Shown here: in pieces, positions 28,672 to 37,750 of the stretch
Layout of the letters: every line of letters begins with the position of its first letter
Position numbering within the stretch: position 1 is the first letter of the stretch
DNA from: Flagellimonas alvinocaridis
Lineage (GTDB): Bacteria; Bacteroidota; Bacteroidia; Flavobacteriales; Flavobacteriaceae
Reading direction: 5' to 3'
Length of the DNA: 64,000 nucleotides
Assembly (NCBI RefSeq): GCF_004916895.1
Contig: NZ_SNTZ01000003.1
Span: forward strand, 62,001 to 126,000
Notes under the pieces: generated by a model
Seen by the model: only the letters and a program-made list of their open reading frames with translations
The model's database searches: none
Told to the model about the DNA's origin: nothing
Program-made: the position numbers and the translations under genes

Positions 28672-30069
28672 TTATTGATTGACCTTGGTAGGTTCATATA
28701 AACCAGGGTCTGCCGGGGCCATTGGATTGGAAAGGACCTCGTCCTGGGGATACAACATACGCTCCACGTTTTGTGTACTGGTCGGTACGTTCAAAGGAAA
28801 AGGCACCGCTACGTCCGAATCATTCTTCTTTAACCTGCGTGCATCATCAAATGGCATGAAGGTCGTAAACCCTGAAACATAACGTTCTTCGATGATTTCT
28901 CTGAGCAAGGCGGTTTCCGGGTCTGTTCCGTCCATATTCTCCATGCCACCGGAATCGAAGTCCCCGGCTACATAAGCGTCATATAAATAGGGTTCTGCTG
29001 AAAAATTCGAATTTAGAAAACTACCGGTGTTCAAAAAGGCACGCAACTCGTTCAAATGTCCCAAACCAATTTCGAAACCTTGGGTACGGGCACCGGCTTC
29101 TGCCAATATGAGCATATTTTCCTGAAATGTTATCATGGGTTGCGGCTCCAGTTCCTGTGCCACACCCAGATTTCCGTCCGCATCCGATTGGTCGATAACA
29201 TAATACATACGCCTTGCCGTTTCATCGGTCTTGGCATTGTTCCGGGAAATTCCACTGGTATCGTCCAAGAGCTGCATCAAATAACTGTCCCCGGTCCCTG
29301 TGTTCGGACCACTGGCCAAAACAATGTAGTATTTGTTTTTGGTGGCGTTTTGCCCCGTAACATCAAGGGGATTGAACATCATGTTGTTGTTGCTAGAGGA
29401 AATCCCGTTCAAGGCTGCACTATAGGCTTCGCCATACGCTTTGGTATGCATAAAGTAACGAGCTTTCAGGGTCCATGCGGATTCGAGCCATTTGTCGCGG
29501 TCACCTTGGAAGATGTAATCCTCCAAAACCCCAAAACCGGCAGCACCCTCCAAATCTGCTATGGCACTGTCCAACAGTATCTGTAACTGTTCAAAAACAT
29601 AGAGTTGGTCATCGAATTCAGGGTTTTCTATATCGCTCAATGCTTGTGAATAGGGGATATCTCCGAACAAGGAAGCATAAGTGCCCACCAAATGGGCCTC
29701 TACCACCTTGGAGATACCCAATAATAGGGGGTTGTCTGATGCTCTTTCCTGTATCACCCGCACTGGGGTCAATACACTTTGGTACCCATCCCAATCAAAG
29801 GTATTGTTAGCGACATTGTATTGGAACCGTTCCAGTTCCACTTGTTCAAAGCCGACCAGTTGTCCCGACCAATACCCCGCCATCCTGCTATAGGCGCCCA
29901 ATTGGATTCCAATGTTCGAAAGCTCCGCGCCGTTTAGGAAAAGGCCTGGGTCGATATCATTCAGGGTTAACTGGTTGGGATTTTCATTGAGATCATCGAC
30001 CATTTTTTCACAACCAAAAAAAACGAAAGCCGTGAAAATCAAAAGAATTTGTATATATGTTGATTTCAT
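28672..30069 (-). CDS. SusD/RagB-family nutrient-binding lipoprotein (SusD-like subgroup 2)
   Basis: A 465-residue lipoprotein with signal peptide and lipobox VFFGC (Cys20), followed by EKMVDDLNENPNQ, the typical start of the second SusD subgroup that often pairs with peptide- or amino-acid-linked SusC proteins. TPR-like helices contain VRVIQERASDNPLLLGISKV and VVEAHLVGTYASLFGDIPYS, and the C-terminal part has ITFQENMLILAEAGAR and a late EERYVSGFTTFMPFDDARRL. It is 12 bp after susC. It would bind the substrate at the cell surface as the lid of the SusC barrel. Confidence 0.93.
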   Translation of the reverse strand: MKSTYIQILLIFTAFVFFGCEKMVDDLNENPNQLTLNDIDPGLFLNGAELSNIGIQLGAYSRMAGYWSGQLVGFEQVELERFQYNVANNTFDWDGYQSVLTPVRVIQERASDNPLLLGISKVVEAHLVGTYASLFGDIPYSQALSDIENPEFDDQLYVFEQLQILLDSAIADLEGAAGFGVLEDYIFQGDRDKWLESAWTLKARYFMHTKAYGEAYSAALNGISSSNNNMMFNPLDVTGQNATKNKYYIVLASGPNTGTGDSYLMQLLDDTSGISRNNAKTDETARRMYYVIDQSDADGNLGVAQELEPQPMITFQENMLILAEAGARTQGFEIGLGHLNELRAFLNTGSFLNSNFSAEPYLYDAYVAGDFDSGGMENMDGTDPETALLREIIEERYVSGFTTFMPFDDARRLKKNDSDVAVPFPLNVPTSTQNVERMLYPQDEVLSNPMAPADPGLYEPTKVNQ

Positions 30070-30081
30070 GATTATTAAGTT

Positions 30082-33000
30082 TTAGAAATTGGCTTGAACG
30101 TTGAAAAGAACCGAGCGTGTTCCAGGATTATTGAAGTAATTCATTCCGAAGGCATTGCTGACGCCATAGTTATTGGTCTCTGGGTCTACATCCTTGATTC
30201 CGGTCCAGAGGATCAAATCCCGCCCTGTCACCGATATCCGGAAGGAATCCAGTGCCAGTTTTTTACTCAACTTAAGGCCTGAAAATGTATACCCAAGGGT
30301 CACGTTACGGAGCTTGGTCCACGTGGCATCCTCGATGAACAGGTCATTGGTCTTGTTGAAACCAAGGCCACCTCCGATACCGCGATACCAAGATTCATCC
30401 AACAGGACATCCCCACCACCAAAGTCGGCAATGTTCCCCCTTACCGTGGTTCCGGCTAGGATTACATCTCCATTGACATTGACAAGGTCCTCTGTTAGGG
30501 TAACCTCCTGGGCTACATCCTTGTGTACGCCAAACCCATATAATACCACTCGTGTTCTATTAATGAAATCGCCACCTTGGGAATGTTCGAACAAGAAGCT
30601 GAAGTCAAGACCTTTAAAGTTTAGTTGCATGCCGATGCCTCCCCTCCAATCGGGATTTGGATCTCCGAGTACGCGGCTTTCCGTATCCAATTGTGGAAAA
30701 CCGTTGGCATCCAAAGCCAAACTATTGTCCTCATTTCTTAGGGTTCCTGGCAAGAAAAAGGAACTCATCGGATATCCCTTGACGGCTTTTGATGTTCCTC
30801 CAATATCCACGGTTTCGGCTCCAGCAATATCCACAACCATATTTTCGTTGTTGTTGTAATTGGTGTTGATCGAAAGTTTGAGGTCATCGGTTTCGATTAA
30901 CTTGCCAGTAAGATCGACTTCAAGACCTTTGTTCTCGATGACCGCGGCGTTCTTATAGTTAAAGTTGAAACCGGAACTCGGATTGGCTTTGACGGCAAAG
31001 AGGATGTCCTTGGTTTCATTTCTATAATAGGTAAACCCTAATCCCACTCGGTCTTTAAAGAACCGTAAATCGGTACCAACTTCCCACTCTGTCTTAATCT
31101 CTGGTTTCAGATTTGGATTTCCTTTTTCCGAATCGACCATAAAACTTCCACCAAAAGAGGAAAAACCCGTAGTGGCCAAAGTCTCGAATTTATAGGGAGC
31201 CGGTTGGATGCCTACTTTTCCCCATGCTGCCCTAAGCTTTCCAAAACTCAGGAAATCAGAGGAACCGACCAGATCACTGAACTGCCAGGCAAGGTCTACT
31301 GAAGGATAGAAAAAACTCCCTTTTATGGTTGAAGAGGCTTCCAAGGCTCCTGAAAAATTGAAAAACAATTGACCATAAAGATTTATTCCCAAAATACCAT
31401 AACCACGGTTTGAGCGAATATGCTGAAGATTACGATTCCAAGAACTGGCCGCTTGATCTGGATTGAGATCTGGTGTGGGTAACCTTGAATCAACGGCAAA
31501 AGGACTTATTGTATTTGTATTGATAACTCTTTTCCGATCATTGAAGTTAACACCGAACGTGGCGGATACCCCTAAATCATTGCTAAAGTCATGTGTAGCA
31601 ACTATAATTCCATCTAAATTGAACTCCTTACTGTTAATATCCGTCTGACTCCAATACCCGCTACTTCGAAGGCCACTAGCCGAACCGATTGGATAAAATT
31701 GACTTCTTGCATCCGTATAATAATCCAGACCGCCCCTTAAAATGACTTTTAGCCAATTGACAGGGTCAATGGTCAACTCGGGATTGATGATGAAACGGTT
31801 GACATCATTGGGTGCTTTTTGTTCGTTTAAGGTCCATAAGGGATTGTTGTAAATGGGATTTTCAGATTCTCCCAATTGGCGTCTATAGGACCTTTGTCGA
31901 TTTGTGATGATGTCTCCGTTGGATGCCGTGTAGGTTCCGATATAGTCTGTAATATCAAAATCAGGTGCGGTCCTTAAAAGCCCTAAAAGGATACCGTTGG
32001 TTGTTTCCCCGGCCTGTTCAATACGATTCGATCTAGTGTTGGTAAAGGATACTCTATTGTTCCAACTCAACCAATCTGTCATTTGGAACTTGGTGTTCAA
32101 CCTAACATTTTGTCTTTTGTAATCATAATTTTTGATGATTCCTTTTTGATCCAAATTCTCATAACTAAAAAAGTAAGAGGCTCTTTGCCCTCCGCCATTT
32201 ACGGATACATTGTGTTGTGAAAAGGTTCCAATACGAAAAACCTTGTCATAATTACTATCAGTAAATGTTTCTCTTGAGTTTTTTGAAATTACGGGATAAT
32301 ATCGATTGCCGGTTGTGCTTGACAAAAAAGATGCTCCGGATGTATCCAAGTCATCGGGCTCACCTGAGCGGTCTGTGATTTTGTCGCCCCAGGATTCTGC
32401 AAAAGAAGTACTAAAAACTCCATTACGTCCTTGTCCAAAGGAGTTCTGAAGAGGAGTTCTTACATTGATATAATCATAGGATTGTGAAAAAGTATATTGT
32501 ATGGTTGGCTTTTGACCCAATTGACCACTTTTTGTAGTAATCACAATAACCCCATTGGCAGCACGGGAACCCCAAAGGGCAGCAGCTGATGCACCTTTCA
32601 AAATCTGAACTGAGGCGATATCCTTTGGATTGATGTCGTCCAATCGCGATTGTTGGCTGAGGGTGACGCCTCCAATATTGTCATTGCTCACGGGAATACC
32701 ATCCAAAATGATCAAAGGCTGACTGGCACCTTGAATGGTGTTCGCACCGCGGATCTGTATGGAAGATCCAGCCCCTGGGTCACCATTGGATTTGCCGATC
32801 CGTACCCCTGATGCCTTACCTGCCAATGCATTGATAACCCCGGCTTCCCCAGATTTGGCAATGTTATCGGATTGGATAGTGGAACTTGTGGAACCTGATT
32901 CATCCTTTAGTTGCTTGGTACCAATGGCCGTTACGATAACTTCATCCAAATTACTGACACTGGGGACCATGGTCACATTGACGACGGGATTGTTCCCTAC

Positions 33001-33585
33001 GGTTATTTCCTTGGTTTGGTAACCAATATAGGAGTATACCAAAATGTCTCCTTGGGAGGCATCGATGGCATAGTTTCCATCGAAATCGGAGGAGACCCCC
33101 TTTATTGTCCCCTTAATGACAATACTGACCCCAGGTAGGGGGGAGTTGTTCTCATCAGTAACGGTTCCTGTGATGTTAATGAAATTTGGCTTCGATGCCT
33201 TTTCTGATTGGGTGCTGATCTTTTCCGGTTCATTTTCCTTTTCTACAAGGACGATCAACTTTCTCCTGATTTCATAAGAAATATTGCTTTCGGCAAGGAT
33301 AATGTCCATCAGGATATCGATTTTAACTTTTTCCACATCCACCGAAATCCTTTTGTTCAAATCCAATGTGGAATTTTTGTATAGGATATTGTAATCGGTA
33401 CTCTCCTCAATTTTTTCGAAAACGGATGCTATGGATGCATTTTCCATTTTCATCGAAACGAATTTTTGAGAATATGAATTATTGGCATTGAGTTGGAACA
33501 GTGCAACCAATAAAAACAGGGCGGAAATTTTCATTTTCAAATCTATTTTAGCACTAAAATAGCTTTTGCATAGTGTGTTTTTCAT
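30082..33585 (-). CDS. SusC/RagA-family TonB-linked outer-membrane transporter with STN domain
   Basis: Up to 1167 residues; the signal peptide fits best from the internal Met18 (MKISALFLLVALFQL, ATG at about 33534). An STN domain (about 45-115) follows, matching the presence of a FecR gene upstream, then a linker, the carboxypeptidase-D-like domain (ITGTVTDENNSPLPGVSIV), LDEVIVTAIGT, the plug (DPGAGSSIQIRGANTIQG) and the barrel, ending in QANF. The protein is about as long as the SusC at 2061-5585 but clearly diverged from it. It should import the substrate bound by the neighbouring SusD; the enzyme set downstream suggests a peptide or amide rather than a sugar. Confidence 0.95.
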   Translation of the reverse strand: MKNTLCKSYFSAKIDLKMKISALFLLVALFQLNANNSYSQKFVSMKMENASIASVFEKIEESTDYNILYKNSTLDLNKRISVDVEKVKIDILMDIILAESNISYEIRRKLIVLVEKENEPEKISTQSEKASKPNFINITGTVTDENNSPLPGVSIVIKGTIKGVSSDFDGNYAIDASQGDILVYSYIGYQTKEITVGNNPVVNVTMVPSVSNLDEVIVTAIGTKQLKDESGSTSSTIQSDNIAKSGEAGVINALAGKASGVRIGKSNGDPGAGSSIQIRGANTIQGASQPLIILDGIPVSNDNIGGVTLSQQSRLDDINPKDIASVQILKGASAAALWGSRAANGVIVITTKSGQLGQKPTIQYTFSQSYDYINVRTPLQNSFGQGRNGVFSTSFAESWGDKITDRSGEPDDLDTSGASFLSSTTGNRYYPVISKNSRETFTDSNYDKVFRIGTFSQHNVSVNGGGQRASYFFSYENLDQKGIIKNYDYKRQNVRLNTKFQMTDWLSWNNRVSFTNTRSNRIEQAGETTNGILLGLLRTAPDFDITDYIGTYTASNGDIITNRQRSYRRQLGESENPIYNNPLWTLNEQKAPNDVNRFIINPELTIDPVNWLKVILRGGLDYYTDARSQFYPIGSASGLRSSGYWSQTDINSKEFNLDGIIVATHDFSNDLGVSATFGVNFNDRKRVINTNTISPFAVDSRLPTPDLNPDQAASSWNRNLQHIRSNRGYGILGINLYGQLFFNFSGALEASSTIKGSFFYPSVDLAWQFSDLVGSSDFLSFGKLRAAWGKVGIQPAPYKFETLATTGFSSFGGSFMVDSEKGNPNLKPEIKTEWEVGTDLRFFKDRVGLGFTYYRNETKDILFAVKANPSSGFNFNYKNAAVIENKGLEVDLTGKLIETDDLKLSINTNYNNNENMVVDIAGAETVDIGGTSKAVKGYPMSSFFLPGTLRNEDNSLALDANGFPQLDTESRVLGDPNPDWRGGIGMQLNFKGLDFSFLFEHSQGGDFINRTRVVLYGFGVHKDVAQEVTLTEDLVNVNGDVILAGTTVRGNIADFGGGDVLLDESWYRGIGGGLGFNKTNDLFIEDATWTKLRNVTLGYTFSGLKLSKKLALDSFRISVTGRDLILWTGIKDVDPETNNYGVSNAFGMNYFNNPGTRSVLFNVQANF

Positions 33586-33690
33586 ACTTTTGATATGGTT
33601 TAAAAATTGGTCATTCAGTTTTTGAATTGTTTGAAAACCAGGGATTGTTCCCGCAATTCCTGGTTCTTTTTTAGGTTTAGTTCATAGGCG

Positions 33691-34842
33691 TTAGTCGTTT
33701 TTCTGAGTTAGTATTATTTTATCGTTGGTTATCTTATAGGCAAAATCCTTGATTCTTTGGAATCCTTGTAGGACCTCTTCAATAGTTTCCGTTTTGAAGC
33801 GACCCGTGTACCGTTCACTTTTAAGAAGGTCCCCCCTTATTTCGATGGCCACATTGTAGTGCCTCTCCAATTTTTTGGTAATGTGGATGAAATCTTCGTT
33901 CTTAAAATACAGGACACCCTCTTTCCATGCGATGTACCTGCTGACATCCACATCGGTCAACTGTATCGCTTTTTGGTCCATGGAATAAGATGCCATTTGG
34001 TTCGGTTTCAAAAGGAAATGTGATGCTTCGGAACCATTGCTCCTTTTGACCGAGAGGCTGCCCTCGACCAAGACCACTTGAACGGTTTCGTCATCGGGAT
34101 AGCTGGATAGGTTAAATTGAGTGCCCAAAACTTTAGTGTCCAACTCCCTTGTTTTGACCCTGAAAGGGCGCAAGGAATCGGATTCTACCGTGAAATATGC
34201 TTCCCCTGTCAATTCTACATCCCTTGGTCCCGAAGCATAAAATGCTGTGGGATAGGTCAAGGAAGAACCGGAATTGAGATAGACCTGGGTTCCATCGGAA
34301 AGCACAATCTCGAATTTCTTCCCATAAGGTACGTTGAGGGTATTGTATACCAAGGGTTCGCCCAAATCATCATTCTCAATGCTAACTTTTTTGTATACAA
34401 TCTTAGATCCATCCTGTTCAGCAATGATATTGTTTGAACGCGTGATAATTGAGGCATCCTTGTTCGATAGTTCCTTGGTCGTACCGTTGTCCAGGACAAT
34501 GGTGACTTCCTGTTGGCCAACCGTCTTTGAGCTATTGTTTCTTAACAAAAGCAATGTTGATATTCCGATGAGCCCGATAAAAATGGCAGCATATCTCAAC
34601 CAAGCCTGTCTTCTTTTTCTTTTGGATCGAACCAAGAGGTCAAATTTTGAAAGTAATTCCTTTTTGTACTGTTCGGCATTTTCCTGACCTAGGGACCGTG
34701 TGATCAAATAGTGAAGCTCGGCCGATTCCTTAAAGGAAGAAGGATTGTCCTTGACCCATTGGGCCAATTGCTTAAATTCATCCGGGTTTGAAGGGTTTTC
34801 AAAGAAATTGAAAATAATTTTTTTGATATGTTTATTTTTCAT
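33691..34842 (-). CDS. FecR-family anti-sigma factor
   Basis: A 383-residue protein of the same architecture as the FecR at 817-1995. Residues 1-75 form a cytoplasmic part (FENPSNPDEFKQLAQWVKDN), one membrane helix spans about 83-101 (LRYAAIFIGLIGISTLLLL), the FecR domain (about 170-270) has VPYGKKFEIVLSDGTQVYLN, and the DUF4974 tail (about 310-383) has ITKKLERHYNVAIEI. It is 105 bp upstream of susC on the same strand, and its start is 115 bp from the start of the divergent sigma-factor gene, so regulator and sensor are set back to back. Confidence 0.93.
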   Translation of the reverse strand: MKNKHIKKIIFNFFENPSNPDEFKQLAQWVKDNPSSFKESAELHYLITRSLGQENAEQYKKELLSKFDLLVRSKRKRRQAWLRYAAIFIGLIGISTLLLLRNNSSKTVGQQEVTIVLDNGTTKELSNKDASIITRSNNIIAEQDGSKIVYKKVSIENDDLGEPLVYNTLNVPYGKKFEIVLSDGTQVYLNSGSSLTYPTAFYASGPRDVELTGEAYFTVESDSLRPFRVKTRELDTKVLGTQFNLSSYPDDETVQVVLVEGSLSVKRSNGSEASHFLLKPNQMASYSMDQKAIQLTDVDVSRYIAWKEGVLYFKNEDFIHITKKLERHYNVAIEIRGDLLKSERYTGRFKTETIEEVLQGFQRIKDFAYKITNDKIILTQKND

Positions 34843-34957
34843 TATCGTTAAATGCGGATTACCAAAATGTTATTTGTGAAACGATCTGAAATTGACAAAC
34901 CCTTGGTTTTAATCAAAAAATATTGATAATATTGATCGGACTTAGAAGATAGGTGCA

Positions 34958-35545
34958 ATGGATTCCAATGATATCGGGGGAAATATTGATTTAATCTCAA
35001 TCCAAAAGGGCAGTCGAAAGGAATTCGAGAAGGTTGTTGAGCTTTACTACAACGAACTCTTTTTTTATGCCAAAAGTTTATGTAGGGACGAATTGTTGGC
35101 CAAGGATTTGGTCCAAGAAGCTTTTTTTGGACTATGGAAAAAAAGGGAAACTTTGAATACAAAAACGGTCCTTAGGGGATGGCTTTACCTTTCATTGAAG
35201 AATAAATTCCTGGATCATGTAAAAAAGTACAGAAAGGAAACCTATTTTTTCGAGAGGACCTATTCGGAGACCATGGAAACCCTCTCACAACAGGATTACC
35301 AAGAAAACCTATCCAGAAAGATTGAACTGATGGATAGGGAGATTGCCTTGTTGCCCAAGAAATGTAAACAAGTATTGGTCATGAGCAAAAAGGAAGGATT
35401 GACCAATGCGGAAATTTCGGATTATCTGGACATTTCCATCAAAACCGTGGAAGGCCATCTTTCCAATGCCTATAGAATCCTCAAGGAGAAGTTGTATGAG
35501 AAATTTCAAATTTTGTTCACCGTAATCAGGTTCAGATCAAAATGA
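34958..35545 (+). CDS. ECF RNA polymerase sigma-70 factor, divergent from FecR
   Basis: A 195-residue ECF sigma factor. Region 2 has AKDLVQEAFFGLWKKRE (about 47-63) and region 4 ends with the helix-turn-helix LTNAEISDYLDISIKTVEGH (about 148-167). It resembles the sigma factor at 107-661 in the KCKQVLVMSKKEG/KCKRVFIMSKKEG segment, so both belong to the same SusCD-linked branch. Here the gene is divergent from fecR, not in front of it, so the 115-bp intergenic region probably holds two promoters. It is expected to drive the SusCD peptide-type locus when freed by FecR. Confidence 0.94.
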   Translation: MDSNDIGGNIDLISIQKGSRKEFEKVVELYYNELFFYAKSLCRDELLAKDLVQEAFFGLWKKRETLNTKTVLRGWLYLSLKNKFLDHVKKYRKETYFFERTYSETMETLSQQDYQENLSRKIELMDREIALLPKKCKQVLVMSKKEGLTNAEISDYLDISIKTVEGHLSNAYRILKEKLYEKFQILFTVIRFRSK

Positions 35546-35672
35546 TAGGGAAATAGGTCCTAACCTTGATAAACCGCGATAAGGTTGTGGCCAATTCAAA
35601 CATTTGACAATCCTACCGTCACGTATTAAAGGTTTTTTTTCATCATTTTTTACATTACGAGAATTTTGCGGT

Positions 35673-36392
35673 TCATCTTAATAACAATGAAAATCCTGAA
35701 AGCATTAGCAAAAACAGGATGCTCTTTTTATAATGGGATTTTCCTGATATGTTGAAAGTTTTCCTACCCAAAAACTGGGCTAAAAGGAAAATGGGAAAAA
35801 TAATTGCAGCGTATTTACATTGCTCAATATTTAGAATGCCACTTAAGGCCAAGGTTGGTGTTCTAGTAAGGGTAACAAGTCCCAAAATGCCAATCATCGT
35901 GGCCCTTATGGCATTGATTTTCTTGACCCTATTCTCCACACAGATGATATACAATGGTCCCCCAGTGGAGAAAACCCCTGAGAAAAAACCTGCAAGAATT
36001 CCAATACCTAGAATACCTGCGTTCCTCAGATTCAATTCTCGCTTACCTAGTAAGGAATACAACACGTAGGCAAGAATAAAGGCACCGAGCATTCTTTTTA
36101 AAAAGATTGGCTTGGAAAATGAAAGGACCAATATTCCTAAAACAACCCCTACAATTGATGTTATGGAAAGGTCAAGGATTGTCTTTTTATCAATGAAGAC
36201 CCATTCCCTGTAAATCAGGAAAATACTTGAAAATACATAGAATAGGGAAATGTAGGCAATGGCCTCCGGTAATTGAAACTTCAATAATAGGATGGGAAGT
36301 GCCACGAGAGAACCTGCGAATCCCATGGCACTTTGCACATAAAACCCTGCAAAAATACCTATGGCCAATGTGATAAGTGAAAATAAATCCAT
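35673..36392 (-). CDS. TauE/SafE-family (sulfite exporter-like) membrane protein
   Basis: A 239-residue membrane protein with seven to eight hydrophobic segments. The N-terminal repeat has FAGFYVQSAMGFAGSLVALP (about 14-33), the typical first half-repeat of TauE/SafE proteins, and the second repeat has GIGILAGFFSGVFSTGGPLY. Members export sulfite, sulfoacetate or other organic anions. It is divergent from an Lrp-type regulator gene across a gap of 120 bp (to the chosen start), suggesting that regulator controls it. An Lrp-type partner would fit export of an amino-acid-derived compound, but that is a guess. Confidence 0.85.
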   Translation of the reverse strand: MDLFSLITLAIGIFAGFYVQSAMGFAGSLVALPILLLKFQLPEAIAYISLFYVFSSIFLIYREWVFIDKKTILDLSITSIVGVVLGILVLSFSKPIFLKRMLGAFILAYVLYSLLGKRELNLRNAGILGIGILAGFFSGVFSTGGPLYIICVENRVKKINAIRATMIGILGLVTLTRTPTLALSGILNIEQCKYAAIIFPIFLLAQFLGRKTFNISGKSHYKKSILFLLMLSGFSLLLR

Positions 36393-36484
36393 GTTTCAAA
36401 AATTAAACGGCTAATCTAGTGGGTTGCAAAATGGTTTTAAAATTGAAAATTTGGAAAATGCAGGGTATTTTAATTGAATAAGTA

Positions 36485-36492
36485 TAATTTTG
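36485..36492 (+). promoter_or_regulatory. -7 element of the lrp-like gene
   Basis: TAATTTTG at 36485-36492 matches the Bacteroidota TAnnTTTG element and sits 20 bp before the ATG at 36513. It supports that ATG rather than the TTG at 36474, which lies upstream of the predicted transcription start. No clear -33 element was found. Confidence 0.5.
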
Positions 36493-36512
36493 ACCAAAAT
36501 AACGTTGAAAGG

Positions 36513-36935
36513 ATGGTTGATGGAATAGATAACCGAATAATTGGTCTTCTGAGAAAGAATTCTAGGTATTCATTTGCCGAAATCGGCAGAATCATTTCAC
36601 TTTCACCTTCATCTGTGAGGGAAAGGATTCAGAAGCTAGAGGATTTAGGCATAATCGAATTGTACAGTCTCAAGGTCAATTATGCCTTGTTGGGGTATGG
36701 GATGGAGGTCTTTATCCTTCTAAAGATTTTCGATGGAAAACTAAAGTATTTTTTGGAGGAAATCCATGACTTTGTTGAAGTGGAGGAGGCACATAGGATT
36801 ACAGGCCCTTATAATATCCATATTAGAGCAATTCTGCGGGACCAAAAACATTTGCAGGACTTTGTGGACAGGCTGATCAATTATGGAAGTCCAACAACCC
36901 TTTTGATTCTATCCGATATTGAAAAGAACTTGTAA
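36513..36935 (+). CDS. Lrp/AsnC-family transcriptional regulator
   Basis: A 140-residue protein from the ATG at 36513 (MVDGIDNRIIGLL), chosen because Lrp proteins begin with this short helix and because the promoter box lies between it and the upstream TTG. An N-terminal winged helix-turn-helix (SRYSFAEIGRIISLSPSSVR, about 18-37) is followed by the RAM ligand-binding domain (about 65-140). Such regulators respond to amino acids. The divergent TauE/SafE gene is the likely target. Confidence 0.9.
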   Translation: MVDGIDNRIIGLLRKNSRYSFAEIGRIISLSPSSVRERIQKLEDLGIIELYSLKVNYALLGYGMEVFILLKIFDGKLKYFLEEIHDFVEVEEAHRITGPYNIHIRAILRDQKHLQDFVDRLINYGSPTTLLILSDIEKNL

Positions 36936-37501
36936 TTCATAAGTTCATTGTAGTGTAAAACACAGTGTAATTCTGTGCAAATGGCATTTGGGGGATTTAA
37001 CTGATTTTATTTGAGTTTAATTGTTTACTTTTAACTCGTGAAAATCATTATTTCACACGAAGATGTCCTATGGGATGTCCTATTTTGGGAAAATCGACAT
37101 AATATTCTGGATATTAATGGGTTAGCGCCTCGTCAAGAGGTCAGTCATCCCGACAAAAAAGCTAGATTTTTAATCTAGCTTTTTTTATTTAGTCCCTTCC
37201 TTTAAAGGCTTAATGGATTTTGATAATGATGAATTGAGGTGGCTTGTATTTTCGGCATATCATTTTAAATCATATAAAGGTGTTTTGTCAGGATCAGACC
37301 ATTACACATATGTTATAATTTTAAGATGACTTTTTCAAGCAATTGATTGCTTGCCGCAACGGAACATACACACTCCTTTAAGATTGTAAACGAGAAAGAA
37401 CTGATGCATCACAGAACGTTGTACAGGCTTATTTAAAAAAATACCAAACCTACAAATTGAAAAAAGAAATACTGGATACAATTTTATAGAGCTTGTTTGG
37501 A
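36936..37501. other. Gene-poor intergenic region with an orphan bidirectional terminator
   Basis: A 566-bp gap without a credible gene. Near its start GATGTCCTAT occurs twice in close succession (about 37060-37085). The sequence at about 37115-37154 looks vaguely tRNA-like but cannot be folded into a tRNA. A strong hairpin follows at 37155-37186 with no gene directly in front of it. The remainder to 37501 is A+T-rich with only broken short frames. Confidence 0.5.
37155..37186. terminator. Strong intrinsic terminator without an assigned upstream gene
   Basis: GCTAGATT (37161-37168) pairs with AATCTAGC (37172-37179) around a TTT loop. It is flanked by six A before and six or more T after, which extends the stem and makes it work in both directions. 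It lies more than 200 bp past the lrp-like stop, so it may end a small untranslated RNA or be left over from a lost gene. Confidence 0.8.
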
Positions 37502-37708
37502 TTACATATTAAAAATATTTCTTAGCTGATAGAAAAAGCGTTCTATTAACCTTAAATCTTCCACAATTATTTCAGCTTTTCCTGTAGTGCCGGGCATATA
37601 ACTGATTTCTTTATCAGAAATGGTGGCAAGTCTCTCTCCTATTTTTACTTCAACTGAAATTAGGTCCCCATTATAGATACCCAATGACCCAAGTGGTATA
37701 GTCCACAT
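37502..37708 (-). pseudogene. C-terminal remnant of a HlyD-type secretion (membrane-fusion) protein
   Basis: The 68-codon frame reads IGERLATISDKEISYMPG, then TGKAEIIVEDLRLIERFF and a short tail. The C-terminus of HlyD/membrane-fusion proteins of peptide-exporting ABC systems has this TGKAEI..EDL..ER.FYQ form. The adaptor's membrane helix, coiled coil and lipoyl domain are missing, so this is a decayed fragment. The same frame is open upstream to the TAA at 37751-37753, which is the stop codon of the next gene. No partner ABC exporter is seen nearby. Confidence 0.5.
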
Positions 37709-37750
37709 TGTCTGAATGGCTTGAGCCGCACTTCTAGGTTGCCGAACAGA

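Noticed and set aside
37115-37154. tRNA-like sequence before the strong terminator
   Set aside because: It has a D-arm-like GGGTTAGCGC and a short CCTC/GAGG hairpin, but no acceptor stem, T-arm consensus or standard anticodon loop can be formed, so it is not annotated as a tRNA.
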